A DNA stretch of 64,000 bases from JAPOUP01 sp965201085 (GCA_965201085.1 CBDAVS010000025.1:930001-994000); one strand, 5' to 3'. Shown: positions 7,371 through 16,901, counted from the first letter of the stretch. Numbers and translations: made by a program. Notes: a model not told the origin generated them from the sequence alone.

Positions 7371-8023
7371 GGTGTTCCTCCGACAGGCAACATGACCTGC
7401 GGCATATGTCCGGAACGCGGTGCACGCAGAATCCGCGCGGCATCGACCTGTCCGAAAGGATGGACATACATCACGATGTCGCGGGTTGCGTCCAACGTGA
7501 GACCCGTCACCGTGGTGGCCAGCGTCGCGGCACTCGCGTCGACCGTCTCCCGCAGCCGGATGGCAGCAGCGACCCTTTCCATATCCTGAACGGAAGCGTC
7601 TGGCTTCAGCACAAGCAGTCCGAAGGAACGTGCAGTGCTCCCCTGCCCTGCAGGCGTCGCGACGAGGGGAACAGCGCTCCAGCCACGCGGAAGCACACGC
7701 CAGGGAGCGCGAGACGAATGCGCCTCCAGAGCGGTCGTTTCCGCCGTCGTCAGTGTCCGCGCTGTTCCGTCAGCAGGGCCGGACTAGGTCGGTCGCCCCT
7801 GCTCCTCATGAAGCCATTCGTGTAGAGCCCGACCTTCGGCTGCGCCGACATCGGCCACCAGGAACGCCCGCCCTTCGATACGCGCCCTGCCCTCGCGGAC
7901 CTGGAGAACCATGACCGCCACCGACGCTATCGCCGCGACCGACGCAGCCGCGGACAGCGCCGCCATCCCCCGCCTAGCTCGGGCGGGTGGAGGCTGTTTC
8001 CCTGACAGGGCGGTGCGGCTCAC
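7367..8023 (-). pseudogene. Pilus-operon membrane protein (pilM position) interrupted by an in-frame TAG
   Basis: The first 79 codons encode a short cytoplasmic Arg/Pro-rich segment and one membrane helix (about residues 20-42). They stop at TAG 7784-7786 after EEQGRPT. The same frame continues without further stops for 138 codons to 7367 and has normal composition (WRVLPRGWSAVPLVATPAG and LTLDATRDIVMYVHPFGQVD). The whole unit would give a 218-residue bitopic protein coupled by ATGA to pilV and lying 5 bases after pilS. PilM-like by position only. The downstream part may restart at the GTG near 7696. Either a nonsense mutation or suppressor readthrough. Confidence 0.55.
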
Positions 8024-8028
8024 CCGGA

Positions 8029-8637
8029 TCAGCCCCTGAACACGACAGCGACCTGGTCGTTGTCACCGCCGTCGCAGCCAGTGGCGATGGCATCGGACGT
8101 TGTGCGCGCCGAACCTGATGCCGTTACGTCGTCGCCGGTTCGAACCGCCTCCACTGAACTCAGACCGAGAAACGACTGCGCGAGCGCCTCGCAGGCCCGC
8201 TCCGGCAGGGCATTCGCCCGGATCCAGAACCTGTTGGTGCTGGCGCCGTCCGTTCCGGGGGTGGTACCACCGCCTGCGGTAACATCCCCGCCCCATGGCG
8301 TGACGATGGAGCGGCTGCTGCCCGTTCCGTTTAGAGATGCTGACGGCAGGCTCGCTTCGATGAATTCGTCGATGTCGCCGCTATACTGGGAGGCGCTCGC
8401 ATAGGCCCGGCGGATCTCGGCCTCCATCGCGTTGAACAGGTTCATTGTGGAACCGCTCGAAATCGACGTGCTGACCTGGTTGTAGATGCTGAGAATGCCA
8501 ATGGTCGCGGCTGCGATGATGGCGACCGTCAGAAGTACGTTTATCAGCCCCCTTCTGGAGCGTCGGGGGAACCGGTGCATATGCGCACGGTGCTGACCCT
8601 GAATGCTCCCGACGGGCAGGACTCGATGGGTGGTCAT
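8029..8637 (-). CDS. pilS: PilS-like major type IVb prepilin
   Basis: A 202-residue protein when started at the ATG at 8637, which has a GGA-type RBS. A long basic leader of about 30 residues ends RRSRRG, followed by the pilin helix LINVLLTVAIIAAATIGIL. The leader length and the two distal Cys (near residues 148 and 194) fit type IVb pilins. The usual Glu at +5 is absent (Leu-Ile-Asn-Val-Leu). Directly downstream of pilR in the order expected for R64-type thin pili. Confidence 0.75.
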   Translation of the reverse strand: MTTHRVLPVGSIQGQHRAHMHRFPRRSRRGLINVLLTVAIIAAATIGILSIYNQVSTSISSGSTMNLFNAMEAEIRRAYASASQYSGDIDEFIEASLPSASLNGTGSSRSIVTPWGGDVTAGGGTTPGTDGASTNRFWIRANALPERACEALAQSFLGLSSVEAVRTGDDVTASGSARTTSDAIATGCDGGDNDQVAVVFRG

Positions 8638-8671
8638 GTTCGTTTTCCTTCCATGGCTGGGGAGCGGCATC

Positions 8672-9850
8672 TCAGCCAACGCCCTGACTGATCTGGTCCA
8701 CGATCGGCAAAGCGATCGACATAAAGGCAACGAGGGCACCCGCGAGAGCCGTCAGGAGCACTGCGTTCAGGACCGCCATCCGGGCCTTCACGGCGGTTTC
8801 CATGCGCCCCATCCACCGTTCCAGGAATTCGCCGACGCGGTGGATGCCGTCCTGTTCATTCCAGAGTACGCGGAGCACAGCCGTGATCTCGTCAGCTGGA
8901 AACCCCTGCCCTGCCCGCAGCGCCGCAGTGCCAAGGTTGTTGTTCGCCGATACGAATTCGGATGCCACAGCCCTGATCCGGGATGCGGCATAGGGTGGTG
9001 CCGACTGGGCAACCCGTTCCAGCAGCCGAGTTGTGACCGCCTGTCCGGAGCGACCGTATTCTACAACGGCGAACAGGAATCCGACGCCCGACAGCAGCCG
9101 CTGCGTTGAAAACGGTGGAAAGCGATCGGCAAAGGTCCGCCCGAGGCCCGTCCAGTACCGCATCAGCGCAAGTAGCGTAGCGACCAGAATCGCCATGACG
9201 GTGACAGGAAGGAGCGGACGCGCCGCGAATCCCAGCGCAAGGTCCACCAGCCTTTGCTGGAATGCGGGCAGCCGATCGAAATCCACCAGATCCTGAAGCG
9301 CGGGCAGCAGTTCAAGGCCGAAGAAATACAGCAGCCCGAGCAGACCGGCGAGCAGCAGGGCTGGAAGGGCGAGGGCACCGTTCACCGCTTTCCTGAACGC
9401 GAGTTCCATGCGCAGGATCCGGGCGGCACTGGCGCAGACGACAGTCGGATCCTGCGTTGCCAAACCTTCGAAAACGAGGCGTTCGGCCGTCCCTGTATAT
9501 GGTGCCAGCCTCTCGGTGAGCCTCGCCTCGCCGATCCCGGCGCGGATTTCAAGAAGCACGGCGGCCGGTATCCTCTGTCCCGAAAGCCGGTAGCCTTCGG
9601 CGACCGCCTCTATCACCCGACCCACCTGGCTACCGCCAGCCATCGCGTCCGCAAGCAGTTGCCAGGTTTCGGCGCGGACCCGTTTGGAGAATCTGATCCG
9701 CCTCCAGAGCAGGACCGGCCCCCTCGCCCTCACGCCCGGATCGCTCCCGATGCCGCCTCGAAGCGCGGCACCGATGCGCCGGTCAAGCCTGCGTGCGCTT
9801 TCAAGGAGTGTCTCGACGCGCGAGCGGATATCCAGGCCCGGCGCACTCAT
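8672..9850 (-). CDS. pilR: PilR (GspF/PilC-like) pilus inner-membrane platform protein
   Basis: A 392-residue protein with two GspF-type cytoplasmic domains, each followed by membrane segments. Helices lie around residues 160-182 (LALPALLLAGLLGLLYFFGL), 215-235 (VTVMAILVATLLALM) and 360-385. The second repeat contains the family-like FADRFPPFSTQRLLSGVGFL. Platform proteins of this family transmit ATPase motion to pilin insertion. The start overlaps the pilQ stop as ATGA at 9847-9850. Confidence 0.8.
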   Translation of the reverse strand: MSAPGLDIRSRVETLLESARRLDRRIGAALRGGIGSDPGVRARGPVLLWRRIRFSKRVRAETWQLLADAMAGGSQVGRVIEAVAEGYRLSGQRIPAAVLLEIRAGIGEARLTERLAPYTGTAERLVFEGLATQDPTVVCASAARILRMELAFRKAVNGALALPALLLAGLLGLLYFFGLELLPALQDLVDFDRLPAFQQRLVDLALGFAARPLLPVTVMAILVATLLALMRYWTGLGRTFADRFPPFSTQRLLSGVGFLFAVVEYGRSGQAVTTRLLERVAQSAPPYAASRIRAVASEFVSANNNLGTAALRAGQGFPADEITAVLRVLWNEQDGIHRVGEFLERWMGRMETAVKARMAVLNAVLLTALAGALVAFMSIALPIVDQISQGVG

Positions 9851-11493
9851 GCGGCCACCCTGACGCTTTCGGACGCGATCTGGGACGGAAGCTGCGTATG
9901 CGTGACCGCCTCGAAATCGATCTCGCCGCGGGCCACCATTTCGTGCAGTCGATCATCGACGGTGCGCCCTCCCATCCCGCCATCAGAGGCGGACGTCAGC
10001 CAGTAGGCATAGGCACCGCGTGGATCCCGAGCCTCGACAAAGGAGCGGTACCTGTCGTCTAGCCGTATGTATTCGGCGACGGCCTGTTTGCGTGAAAGGC
10101 CTCCCCATGCGGCGCGAGCCGAGTCGGAGGTCCTGCCATCAAGGCAGTCGGAGCAGCCCTCCCGGCTGCGCACCATGGGCCTGCCGAACGCGCGACCGGT
10201 CCATTTAGCGATCAGGTCACGCTCGGCACCCTCGGCTGGACGGGCACAGCCGTGGCAGAGGACAGGAACCAAACGCTGCCTCATGACGAGGTTGACGACC
10301 CCCGGCTCAGACAGTTCCTTCGGATCAACTCCGAGCGAGATCAGCCGGAACAGGACCGCGTTGGCGCTGAACGAGTGGACGGTCGTGAAAATCTTGTGTC
10401 CTGAAATCACGAACTGAAGGATTTCGCGGGCGTCCTCAGCCGTGCGGATCTCCGAAACCATGCCGACATCGGGGTTGATCCGGACGAAGCAGCGCAGCGT
10501 TTCGGAGAAAGCCGCCTTCCGCTGCGCGGGCGTCGAGGAAGCGGGTACCGGTATCTGGAGGATACCCTCGCCCGATGCGGGATATTCGACCGGATCCTCG
10601 ATGGTAACGATCGAGACCTGACCGTCCCGTTCCTCATAGAGCCGCTCGAGCTGCCGAACCAGAGTCGTCGACTTGCCGTCACCCGTAGACCCGCCGATGA
10701 TCGCTAGTCCGCTATCACTCGTGCGTTCGACCGCGAGCTGTTTAAGAACATCCTCACTGAACCCAAGGTCCTCGATGCGTCCGGCAGCACCGGATTCCTC
10801 GCGGTATATCAGCCGCAGCACCATGAAATCGCGACCGTCGCCATGAAACCCGCGCTGGCCGCGCAAAGCCGCGACCGACCGTGGCAAAGGCACCCGCCGC
10901 TCCGCGCCGATGGTGAATCCCTGATGCCGCCCAAGCTGCTGGGCGCTGGCACCGTCACCGAAATCCCTGCGGTCGTAGAGCCAGGCGATGGCCTCCACGG
11001 CTTCCCAAACCTGCCACTGCGAACCGTGGCTGTGCTCGGCATGGCCGAGCTTGAGTCGCAGGTCGGCATGGCTGGAGCGGACGTAGATCTTGATATCGCT
11101 GGCCCGGAGCGCCGCCGCTTCGCTGATGACACGCATGATGCGTCGCGCTCCACCGGTCATCCCGGAGTCCACCGTCTGCCCCAAACCGTCTGACCTGTAC
11201 ATAGCCGCGATTTCGGCGAGCGTAGCGGGTGCGTATGACCGGAAGTCCGGCAGTTGCCATCTGGAGTCGAGCTCCGCCATCTCCAGCCATAGGTCCGGTG
11301 TGTTGTATTCCGGCACGATGTGATGGACGCCGTCCTCAGTCAGCGCACAGGCTTCACGGAAACTCTCGCTGCCAACGAGGAGCACGCCCTGTCCATTCGT
11401 AGGTGGCGGGAGGCGCTTTTTTCCGACGATCCGCCCGGTCAGAGACGCGAACAGCTTCGGGATCGCCGGTGTGTTCGGCTGGTCGAACTTCAT
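9847..11493 (-). CDS. pilQ: PilQ-type pilus assembly ATPase (PulE/PilT superfamily)
   Basis: A 548-residue cytoplasmic ATPase. Motifs are Walker A GGSTGDGKST, Asp box VSIVTIEDPVEYPA, Walker B region MVSEIRTAEDAREI, His box ISGHKIFTTVHSFSA, and a PilB-like zinc-binding set (CHGC about 30 residues before CSDC). The ATG at 11493 is preferred because it overlaps the stop of the preceding gene as ATGA and begins MKFDQPNTPAIPKLF; the frame is open for 24 more codons upstream. It energises pilus extension with PilR. Confidence 0.85.
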   Translation of the reverse strand: MKFDQPNTPAIPKLFASLTGRIVGKKRLPPPTNGQGVLLVGSESFREACALTEDGVHHIVPEYNTPDLWLEMAELDSRWQLPDFRSYAPATLAEIAAMYRSDGLGQTVDSGMTGGARRIMRVISEAAALRASDIKIYVRSSHADLRLKLGHAEHSHGSQWQVWEAVEAIAWLYDRRDFGDGASAQQLGRHQGFTIGAERRVPLPRSVAALRGQRGFHGDGRDFMVLRLIYREESGAAGRIEDLGFSEDVLKQLAVERTSDSGLAIIGGSTGDGKSTTLVRQLERLYEERDGQVSIVTIEDPVEYPASGEGILQIPVPASSTPAQRKAAFSETLRCFVRINPDVGMVSEIRTAEDAREILQFVISGHKIFTTVHSFSANAVLFRLISLGVDPKELSEPGVVNLVMRQRLVPVLCHGCARPAEGAERDLIAKWTGRAFGRPMVRSREGCSDCLDGRTSDSARAAWGGLSRKQAVAEYIRLDDRYRSFVEARDPRGAYAYWLTSASDGGMGGRTVDDRLHEMVARGEIDFEAVTHTQLPSQIASESVRVAA

Positions 11494-12569
11494 GGCAGAG
11501 GGTCCTCCAGTGCGGCGTTCCATGCGGTCCATGCCGGCGCCGCTTCGTCCCCTGCCCGCTTCCATGGCACCCGCTCCTCGAAGCCGTCCTCACCGGCGGG
11601 TGGCAGCACGTGCACGGCGACCGGTGAGATCCGCATAACCCGCCGCCCGTCCGGAAGACGGTCGCCGATCCCGATGAGAAGGCGCACGGAGTCGCATTCC
11701 GTCAGAAGTAGCGCCGGTGCTCCCGGCTCTGCGGCTGGCTTGGTAATTTCGCGGCAGGTTCGCCCTTCCAGGAGCGCGAGCCACGGCCCGGTGCCCGACT
11801 GTACCGCGTAGAGCGCTTCCCACGACGAATCCGGCGGTTCCGAGGGTGCCAGCTTTGCGGGGACCGTGGACACCAACGATTCGAGAACGATTCTGTCCGG
11901 CGCTGACGACTGCGCTGCGTTCGCAGTTTCACCGGTAGAACGACCATCGGCCACCTCTTGCGCCGCCTCAACATATTCGGACGAATCCGGTCCAGACGCA
12001 TGTGCGAGAACCCAGTCCGAGGTCTGTCCAGCCTCGGCTGCCGGTTCAGTCGCGTCCGGAACCGATTTAGGGGTCCGCTGCTGCTGTGAGACCGCTGCGT
12101 CTTCGTTGGCTGTAGCGGACGGTGACAAACCCGAAATCGCCTCCCGCTCGGCGGCCTGCCCCGCGAGCAGACCGCCAAGCGCTATATCGAGCCCTGCCTG
12201 AGCGCGGATGAAACCGTTGATCAATTCGGCCCGCTCCGTGCAGAGACGAAGCACCTCCGCTTCCACCGCAGCGCCTTCGAGCGGCGACAGTTCCCCCCAT
12301 GCTGCCCGGAGCTGCTCGACCGGACATTCACCGATCCTTTCGCGGAAACTGTCCGCACGACCTTCCCCGCCAAAGTTCAATCCCTGCGCCACGGCGGTAG
12401 CCTGGGTCAGGCAGACGGCAGCAGCGAATACGACGGAAACTGCCCGACATGCACGGAAAACAGCGGGCTTACAGTGTTCTTTGGCTGACGTTACGGTCGC
12501 TGGCGACGAATGACTTGGTCGCCGAGATAAGGATATCGGCTCAGACCATTTCCTTACGGTTACGATCAC
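11490..12569 (-). CDS. Periplasmic pilus-operon protein (PilP-like position)
   Basis: About 359 residues if begun at the GTG that overlaps the upstream stop as GTGA. The N-terminal signal sequence is near residues 40-62 (AVSVVFAAAVCLTQATAVAQ), so a shorter start is possible. A Cys-containing helical part (ECPVEQLRAAWGELSPLEGA) and a low-complexity Ala/Glu/Ser linker follow. The C-terminal beta-rich domain has LALLEGRTCREITKPA and LLIGIGDRLPDGRRVMRISP, resembling the SH3-like PilP/GspC homology region. Its position before pilQ matches pilP. The family call is tentative. Confidence 0.6.
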   Translation of the reverse strand: MIVTVRKWSEPISLSRRPSHSSPATVTSAKEHCKPAVFRACRAVSVVFAAAVCLTQATAVAQGLNFGGEGRADSFRERIGECPVEQLRAAWGELSPLEGAAVEAEVLRLCTERAELINGFIRAQAGLDIALGGLLAGQAAEREAISGLSPSATANEDAAVSQQQRTPKSVPDATEPAAEAGQTSDWVLAHASGPDSSEYVEAAQEVADGRSTGETANAAQSSAPDRIVLESLVSTVPAKLAPSEPPDSSWEALYAVQSGTGPWLALLEGRTCREITKPAAEPGAPALLLTECDSVRLLIGIGDRLPDGRRVMRISPVAVHVLPPAGEDGFEERVPWKRAGDEAAPAWTAWNAALEDPLP

Positions 12570-13342
12570 TCCACACCTCCCAGTGCCTCTGCTAACGTCA
12601 TCCAATGAAGCTCCTTGCGCTCTCCGGAAGGTTCCGTGATCTCGATAATGTCTCCGATGCTTCGCCAGCGCCGAGGTGCGTGGTCTTCAGCCTCTGACCC
12701 GACCGGCGGCATCACCGTCCCGTCGGCCTGGAAACGGGTGCCAGCCGGGATCCCGGCAATAGAACGCACGAGAGGCAGCGCGAGCAGACGGTCATGGAAT
12801 GCCGCCACCGGATGGGACGGGCCGACGCGGGCGATTTCGGGAAGGGGCGCGGGATAGGTGAGCGTGCTTACTGAACCGTCTTCCCAGGTGACGGCCATGA
12901 ACGGCTTTTGCACGGCACCGCCCGCCCGGACGCTACCGGCAAGTTTAATGGGCTGATCGGGCCGTTCCGCCGACACGTTCCAGATCGCAGAGAGCGGTGC
13001 ATAGGGAACAATGCTTGCGCCTGTGGTCAGACTGATTTCCCGACCGCTGTGGAGGCGCAGCAGGGCTTCACCCGCCGCGAGCCACTGCGCCGGACCCGAT
13101 GCTGGCAGTTGATCGGCTGTTTCCTGCGCGACCGCCGCTCCCGGCATGATAGCCGCTGTCAGCCGGACGGCGGTGGCGAACACCCGTATGACGGATAGGG
13201 ACACCGATTTGCCGTGGAATACGGTCTTCCGTTCGGTCTGGTGTCCCGGTACGGGGTGCTCCGGTAGATCTTGCGCCCGGGCCTGAAACGAACGTTCGGC
13301 TGACGCCCTAAGCGCGGGCGCGGCCCCAAAGGTCCGGCTCAC
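12566..13342 (-). CDS. Secreted pilus-operon protein, unknown
   Basis: A 258-residue protein starting with GTG that overlaps the stop of the 48-residue gene (GTGA). A hydrophobic signal segment lies at about residues 48-72 (SVIRVFATAVRLTAAIMPGAAVAQ). The rest is a beta-rich domain with GEALLRLHSGREISLTTGAS and a second half ending KELHWMTLAEALGG. The coupling at both ends ties it to the pilus genes. Not recognised. Confidence 0.6.
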   Translation of the reverse strand: MSRTFGAAPALRASAERSFQARAQDLPEHPVPGHQTERKTVFHGKSVSLSVIRVFATAVRLTAAIMPGAAVAQETADQLPASGPAQWLAAGEALLRLHSGREISLTTGASIVPYAPLSAIWNVSAERPDQPIKLAGSVRAGGAVQKPFMAVTWEDGSVSTLTYPAPLPEIARVGPSHPVAAFHDRLLALPLVRSIAGIPAGTRFQADGTVMPPVGSEAEDHAPRRWRSIGDIIEITEPSGERKELHWMTLAEALGGVE

Positions 13343-13485
13343 ACCGCGCCTCCCGCCGCTACGGTGGCATCCATCTGTCGAATTTCACGAAACTGCCCGT
13401 TTGATTCCCCGGCCCTCTCCACAGGATCGAGGCCCCGCTGACCGCTGGTGCACGGCGCGCTCGCGGTCGGCGGGAAGAAGATCAC
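13339..13485 (-). CDS. Very small coupled protein (48 residues), unknown
   Basis: The GTG at 13485 overlaps the lipoprotein stop as GTGA, and the TGA at 13339 overlaps the next GTG as GTGA. The product begins MIFFPPTASAPC and ends MDATVAAGGAV. It fills exactly the space between two coupled genes, which is the reason for calling it. It lies in the same frame as the unstopped frame of the CFI-box gene upstream, so it could alternatively be the tail of a very long read-through product. Confidence 0.45.
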   Translation of the reverse strand: MIFFPPTASAPCTSGQRGLDPVERAGESNGQFREIRQMDATVAAGGAV

Positions 13486-14165
13486 TCGTAACGTCGAACC
13501 GCGTTCGGTGTCACCAGGTTCGGGCGCAGGATCCGCTCCCCGGGATCCTGGACCACCAGTTCGGGATAGTTCAGCGCCGTCTGCGCGAGGTTGACCTCCA
13601 CGCCGAGCTCCTCCGCTGAAGGAAAGTCCGGACACACCGTCCACGTGGCGGCGGGCAGCCTCTTCTGGAGATGGCCTCTGCTCCAGTCCCACCATCGCCT
13701 CTGGTACGGTATGAAGTGCATGATCTCGCCGGTATGGCCGTCGTAGAGGGTACCCTGATGTATCCGTCGCTCCGGCGCATCCGCTCTCACGTCCAGCAGT
13801 GGTGTCGCACCGTTCGAACGCACATCGGTGATGACGTTCCAGGCCTGGTCGCTCGAGAAGTAGCCGTCCTCCTGGTCGTAAGCGCACCAGACATAGCGTC
13901 CGTCCTTCCCGTAGAATTTCAACTCCAACCTTTTTCCCGGCACCCCCATGTGCCCCACGAACGCCGTGCCCGGGAGCAGTTCCCGGAAGCCCTCCCTCGT
14001 GAGATTGACAGGCGGGTGCCGCCAGCTCGGTCGCCGCGTCGACGCCTCCTCCGCCTCGCGCCATTCCGCCAGCGTTACGGGGGTGCCACCGTCCGGCGTC
14101 GCTTCGCACGCGCTGAGCAGCAGCGCCAGCGCCGCAGCCGCAAGGGCTTTCGTCATTCCTGCCAT
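13482..14165 (-). CDS. Pilus-operon lipoprotein
   Basis: A 227-residue protein with a clear lipobox (ALLLSAC, Cys about 20). A globular domain follows with TREGFRELLPGTAFVGHMGV, YVWCAYDQEDGYFSS and the W-rich segment QRRWWDWSRGHLQKRLPAATWTVCPDF. An AAGGAG lies before the ATG. Likely an outer-membrane lipoprotein that supports the secretin (a pilotin-like role is inference). Family not recognised. Confidence 0.75.
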   Translation of the reverse strand: MAGMTKALAAAALALLLSACEATPDGGTPVTLAEWREAEEASTRRPSWRHPPVNLTREGFRELLPGTAFVGHMGVPGKRLELKFYGKDGRYVWCAYDQEDGYFSSDQAWNVITDVRSNGATPLLDVRADAPERRIHQGTLYDGHTGEIMHFIPYQRRWWDWSRGHLQKRLPAATWTVCPDFPSAEELGVEVNLAQTALNYPELVVQDPGERILRPNLVTPNAVRRYE

Positions 14166-14215
14166 GGTTTGTCTCCTTTCCGCTGAAGTTGCAGGCCATC
14201 GCGGCGGACGGCACC

Positions 14216-15543
14216 TCAGGTAGCCAGCCGCGAATCAGTCTGCCGACCATGTTGCGATAGGCGACAAATGCGGACGCGGGTTGGCCCGACCGTGCAAATT
14301 TCGCCGCGAGGTCGATTTCTGACGCGATTTGCGCCCATTCGGGATGGCCCGCCGGTATGGCGTCCACGATGCGCGGCGCCACCCGGTAGTATTCCTCGAT
14401 CGTTTCAGGACCGAAGGTCTGGCTGGCCAGCCAGCCGTCGCGCAGACCGCGCAGCAGCGTCAGTGTCGGGCCGTCGTCAGCCTCGCCCCGCATCGACGTC
14501 ACGGCAGTCGTCAGGAAGCAGCCTCCGCCACCTCCCCCACCATCGTTGCCGTCTCCATCTTCGCCACCCTCACGTTCTTCCCTGTTGGGCCCGTTGCATC
14601 CACCGCCGCAACTGTGAACTCCGCTCGGAATCCCACCGGTTCCGGTGTTACGTATGTAGCGATCCGCATCGAATCGTTCTTTGAAATCCCCGATCCCGTC
14701 GCCGTCCACGTCCCAGTAGGGATCGGGTTCATGGCCACCACCGCCACCGCCACCACCGGTCCCGGGCGGTGGCTTGCACCGTTCCGGCAGCGGAAAGTGC
14801 AGCCATTCGCAGCCAAGCTGGCTGGGATCCCGAGCCACCGGACTCGTCAGGACCAGTGGCCAGAGCATGATACCGTGCTGTACCGGCTGGTCGCGGGGCA
14901 TCGCGGAACCGTATTCCATCACGGAATCCAGGCAGCCATCCATAACCTGCAGTGTCCCGTCAGGTCGTCGCGCCGCTGGAGCGCCCGAAGCTCCGGTGAT
15001 GACCCGGGGAACACCCGTCGTGTCCGCGTGGCGGGTTCTGATCCACTCCTTCGCCGCAACCTGGATCCTGTCGCCGGTCCAGCGTTCCTTCAGCGAATCC
15101 TGCTGGAAATACGCCGCGAGCCAGCCACCCCGTCCGCCGCAGCCGCGCACCCGGATCCCCCATTCACTGGCATCGATACCCGTCCCGTGCAGGAGTCCCT
15201 GGGAATACTCCGACCAGACCCAGGCGGGACTTCCGGAGGACGGACGCCAGTTCCAGATCCTGTCGTCTGTCTCAAGGTGGGCGAGAAGCGAATTCCTCTC
15301 GGCCTCCGGCAGTGTGTCCAGCGCGTGAAGCACCCGATCCCTTACCGTATCCAGCAGCCTTGTATACTGCATCGCTGTCGCCTGGTCCGCCTCGCAAAGC
15401 GCCCGTTCCGCCGCCCCCGCCGGAAACCTCCCGCAGTCGATACCCTGCAGCGCCGCTGCGGGCAGCGCATGCGGTGTGGCTATCGCCGTCGTCACCAGAA
15501 GCAGGCGCAGCGTCCTTGATGACGCGGTTCCTTCAGGTTTCAT
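14216..15543 (-). CDS. Secreted CFI-box protein with LprI-like N-terminus; stop apparently lost
   Basis: The signal peptide (LRLLLVTTAIATPHALPAAA) is followed by an LprI/DUF1311-like segment (IDCGRFPAGAAERALCEADQ). A middle domain has HGIMLWPLVLTSPVA, then comes a Gly-rich linker with an EF-hand-like DVDGDGIGDFKE. The C-terminal CFI-box motif GGGCFLTTAVTSMRGEADDG is followed by EEYYRVAPRIVDAI. Homology ends at RLIRGWLP near 14,220. The open frame continues to 13339 through the lipoprotein gene in a wrong frame. Adding one base near 14,222 gives a TGA at 14216-14218 and a whole number of codons (443), so I infer a one-base deletion that removed the stop. The start is coupled to pilO as ATGA. 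Confidence 0.6.
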
Positions 15544-16901
15544 CGATCTCTCCCTTTTTCGGATTCGCCGTCGGACCCTTGGGTGTCGGAAAGAAGCGCT
15601 GCCGGAAGTGCACGGGTTGCGGGCTTCTGAAGCACCATCACTGTGGGACCGGATTCTGAGGCTTCGAGAAGGACAGGCGCGAGTCCGCTCGCACTTGACG
15701 CCCGTCCCAGTAGATCTTCAGGAACGCCGGGTGCGGTGATCACGTAACCCCCCTGCCCTTCATTCACCGCGCCCGGCGTGTCGGCCCAAAGGGCCGCTAG
15801 CCGGGCGTTTGATGCCTCAGGCTGCGATGGCGGGGCATCTGGAACAGCAACGAGGGAAAGGGCCGAGGAGCGCCAGAGCACCATTCCCTCCCGGTCCCGT
15901 CCGAATCCATGAGGCCAGCCTTCCAGCACACGCAACGCCGCCCCTTCGGCGAGCACGGGATTGGCGCCATCCTCCAGCGCCAGTCTCCGCCAGAAAACCA
16001 GAACGGTTGAAGCGCCCGTCGCCAAAGGGTCGGACGGTTCGATCCCAAGTGAAGGCGGCACATGGCCCGCGAGTGCACAGCCCGAAGACCGTACCTGCCA
16101 TCCCGCGATGCGTGGCCACCAACCCGCAAGGCTGCCAGAGCAGGTGGAACGGAAGGCCCCCTTCGCCACTACCGCGCTGACAAGTTGTACAGGCGGCGAT
16201 GGCGCGGCCAAAGACACCACGTAGCCCGGAAGCAGCAGAATGGCGGCGACAACTGCAGCGGAAGCCGAAAGGACAGTTGCCACCCCCGCCACAGTGATCC
16301 GCCTCAGTCGACGGAATACGGGCTGGTTTCCGACCTGCGGAACGACCCGCCTTATGCGGGACTCTTCGAAAACCCCTGCCCCAACCAAGGCCAGCGTAAC
16401 CCTGTCGGCGAACGGATCGGCATCGACGACCGCAAGCCCTGCCATAATCCAGACGGACGCGATTTCCGTCGCCGCCTGTATGAATTCCTCGAACGAATCC
16501 CGTAGCTCTTCGGGACGCGGCGCCGGAATCGCTTTCAGACCATCCTCGGTGGTATCCGAGACGGTTGCCTGTGCCAGCCAGTAGCGTCCCTCTGGATGCG
16601 TGGCGTCAGGTTCGGTCCTGGCGACGAACAGCCAGTCACCCGGTTCCGTAGGATTTTCCAGATCGACATGAGCGGCAAGGCCGTCGGCCATCGCAAGGAG
16701 AAGCGATGCTGCGCCCTCAGCCTCCATCCCGTCCGCCAGCACGTAGCGGCTGTCTTTCGCGGCCTCTGGATCCTCGCGGACCAGCGCAGCACCGTTAGCG
16801 CCGATACGCCACCCGGGATCCGCCGCAGTCGACTTCCAGACAAGGCCAGCCGCGAGCCGGTCGCCCTCCTCCGTATGGACGTAACTGAAAGCCAGAGTCA
16901 C
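15540..16901 (-). CDS. pilO: PilO-like type IVb pilus protein
   Basis: A 453-residue protein with one central membrane helix (about residues 200-225, VAGVATVLSASAAVVAAILLL). This separates a cytoplasmic N-terminal domain (WLFVARTEPDATHPEGRYWL) from a periplasmic part with an LALEDGANPVLAEGAALRVL segment. This layout matches R64 PilO-type proteins, which lie between pilN and pilP. The start overlaps the pilN stop as ATGA, and the stop overlaps the next start. Confidence 0.65.
   Translation of the reverse strand: MTLAFSYVHTEEGDRLAAGLVWKSTAADPGWRIGANGAALVREDPEAAKDSRYVLADGMEAEGAASLLLAMADGLAAHVDLENPTEPGDWLFVARTEPDATHPEGRYWLAQATVSDTTEDGLKAIPAPRPEELRDSFEEFIQAATEIASVWIMAGLAVVDADPFADRVTLALVGAGVFEESRIRRVVPQVGNQPVFRRLRRITVAGVATVLSASAAVVAAILLLPGYVVSLAAPSPPVQLVSAVVAKGAFRSTCSGSLAGWWPRIAGWQVRSSGCALAGHVPPSLGIEPSDPLATGASTVLVFWRRLALEDGANPVLAEGAALRVLEGWPHGFGRDREGMVLWRSSALSLVAVPDAPPSQPEASNARLAALWADTPGAVNEGQGGYVITAPGVPEDLLGRASSASGLAPVLLEASESGPTVMVLQKPATRALPAALLSDTQGSDGESEKGRDR

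Noticed and set aside
6454..7395. 313-codon plus-strand frame over pilV
   Set aside because: Mirror of the repetitive pilV sequence; Ser/Thr/Pro-rich and without start context.
8120..8150. ggttcgaaccg motif resembling a tRNA T-arm
   Set aside because: No acceptor stem, anticodon arm or CCA-like end around it; it lies inside pilS.
13339..14215. C-terminal 290 codons of the long frame that starts at 15543
   Set aside because: They read the lipoprotein gene in a wrong frame; the lipoprotein has a lipobox, an RBS and a sensible sequence. Only the last 48 codons are kept as a separate small gene.
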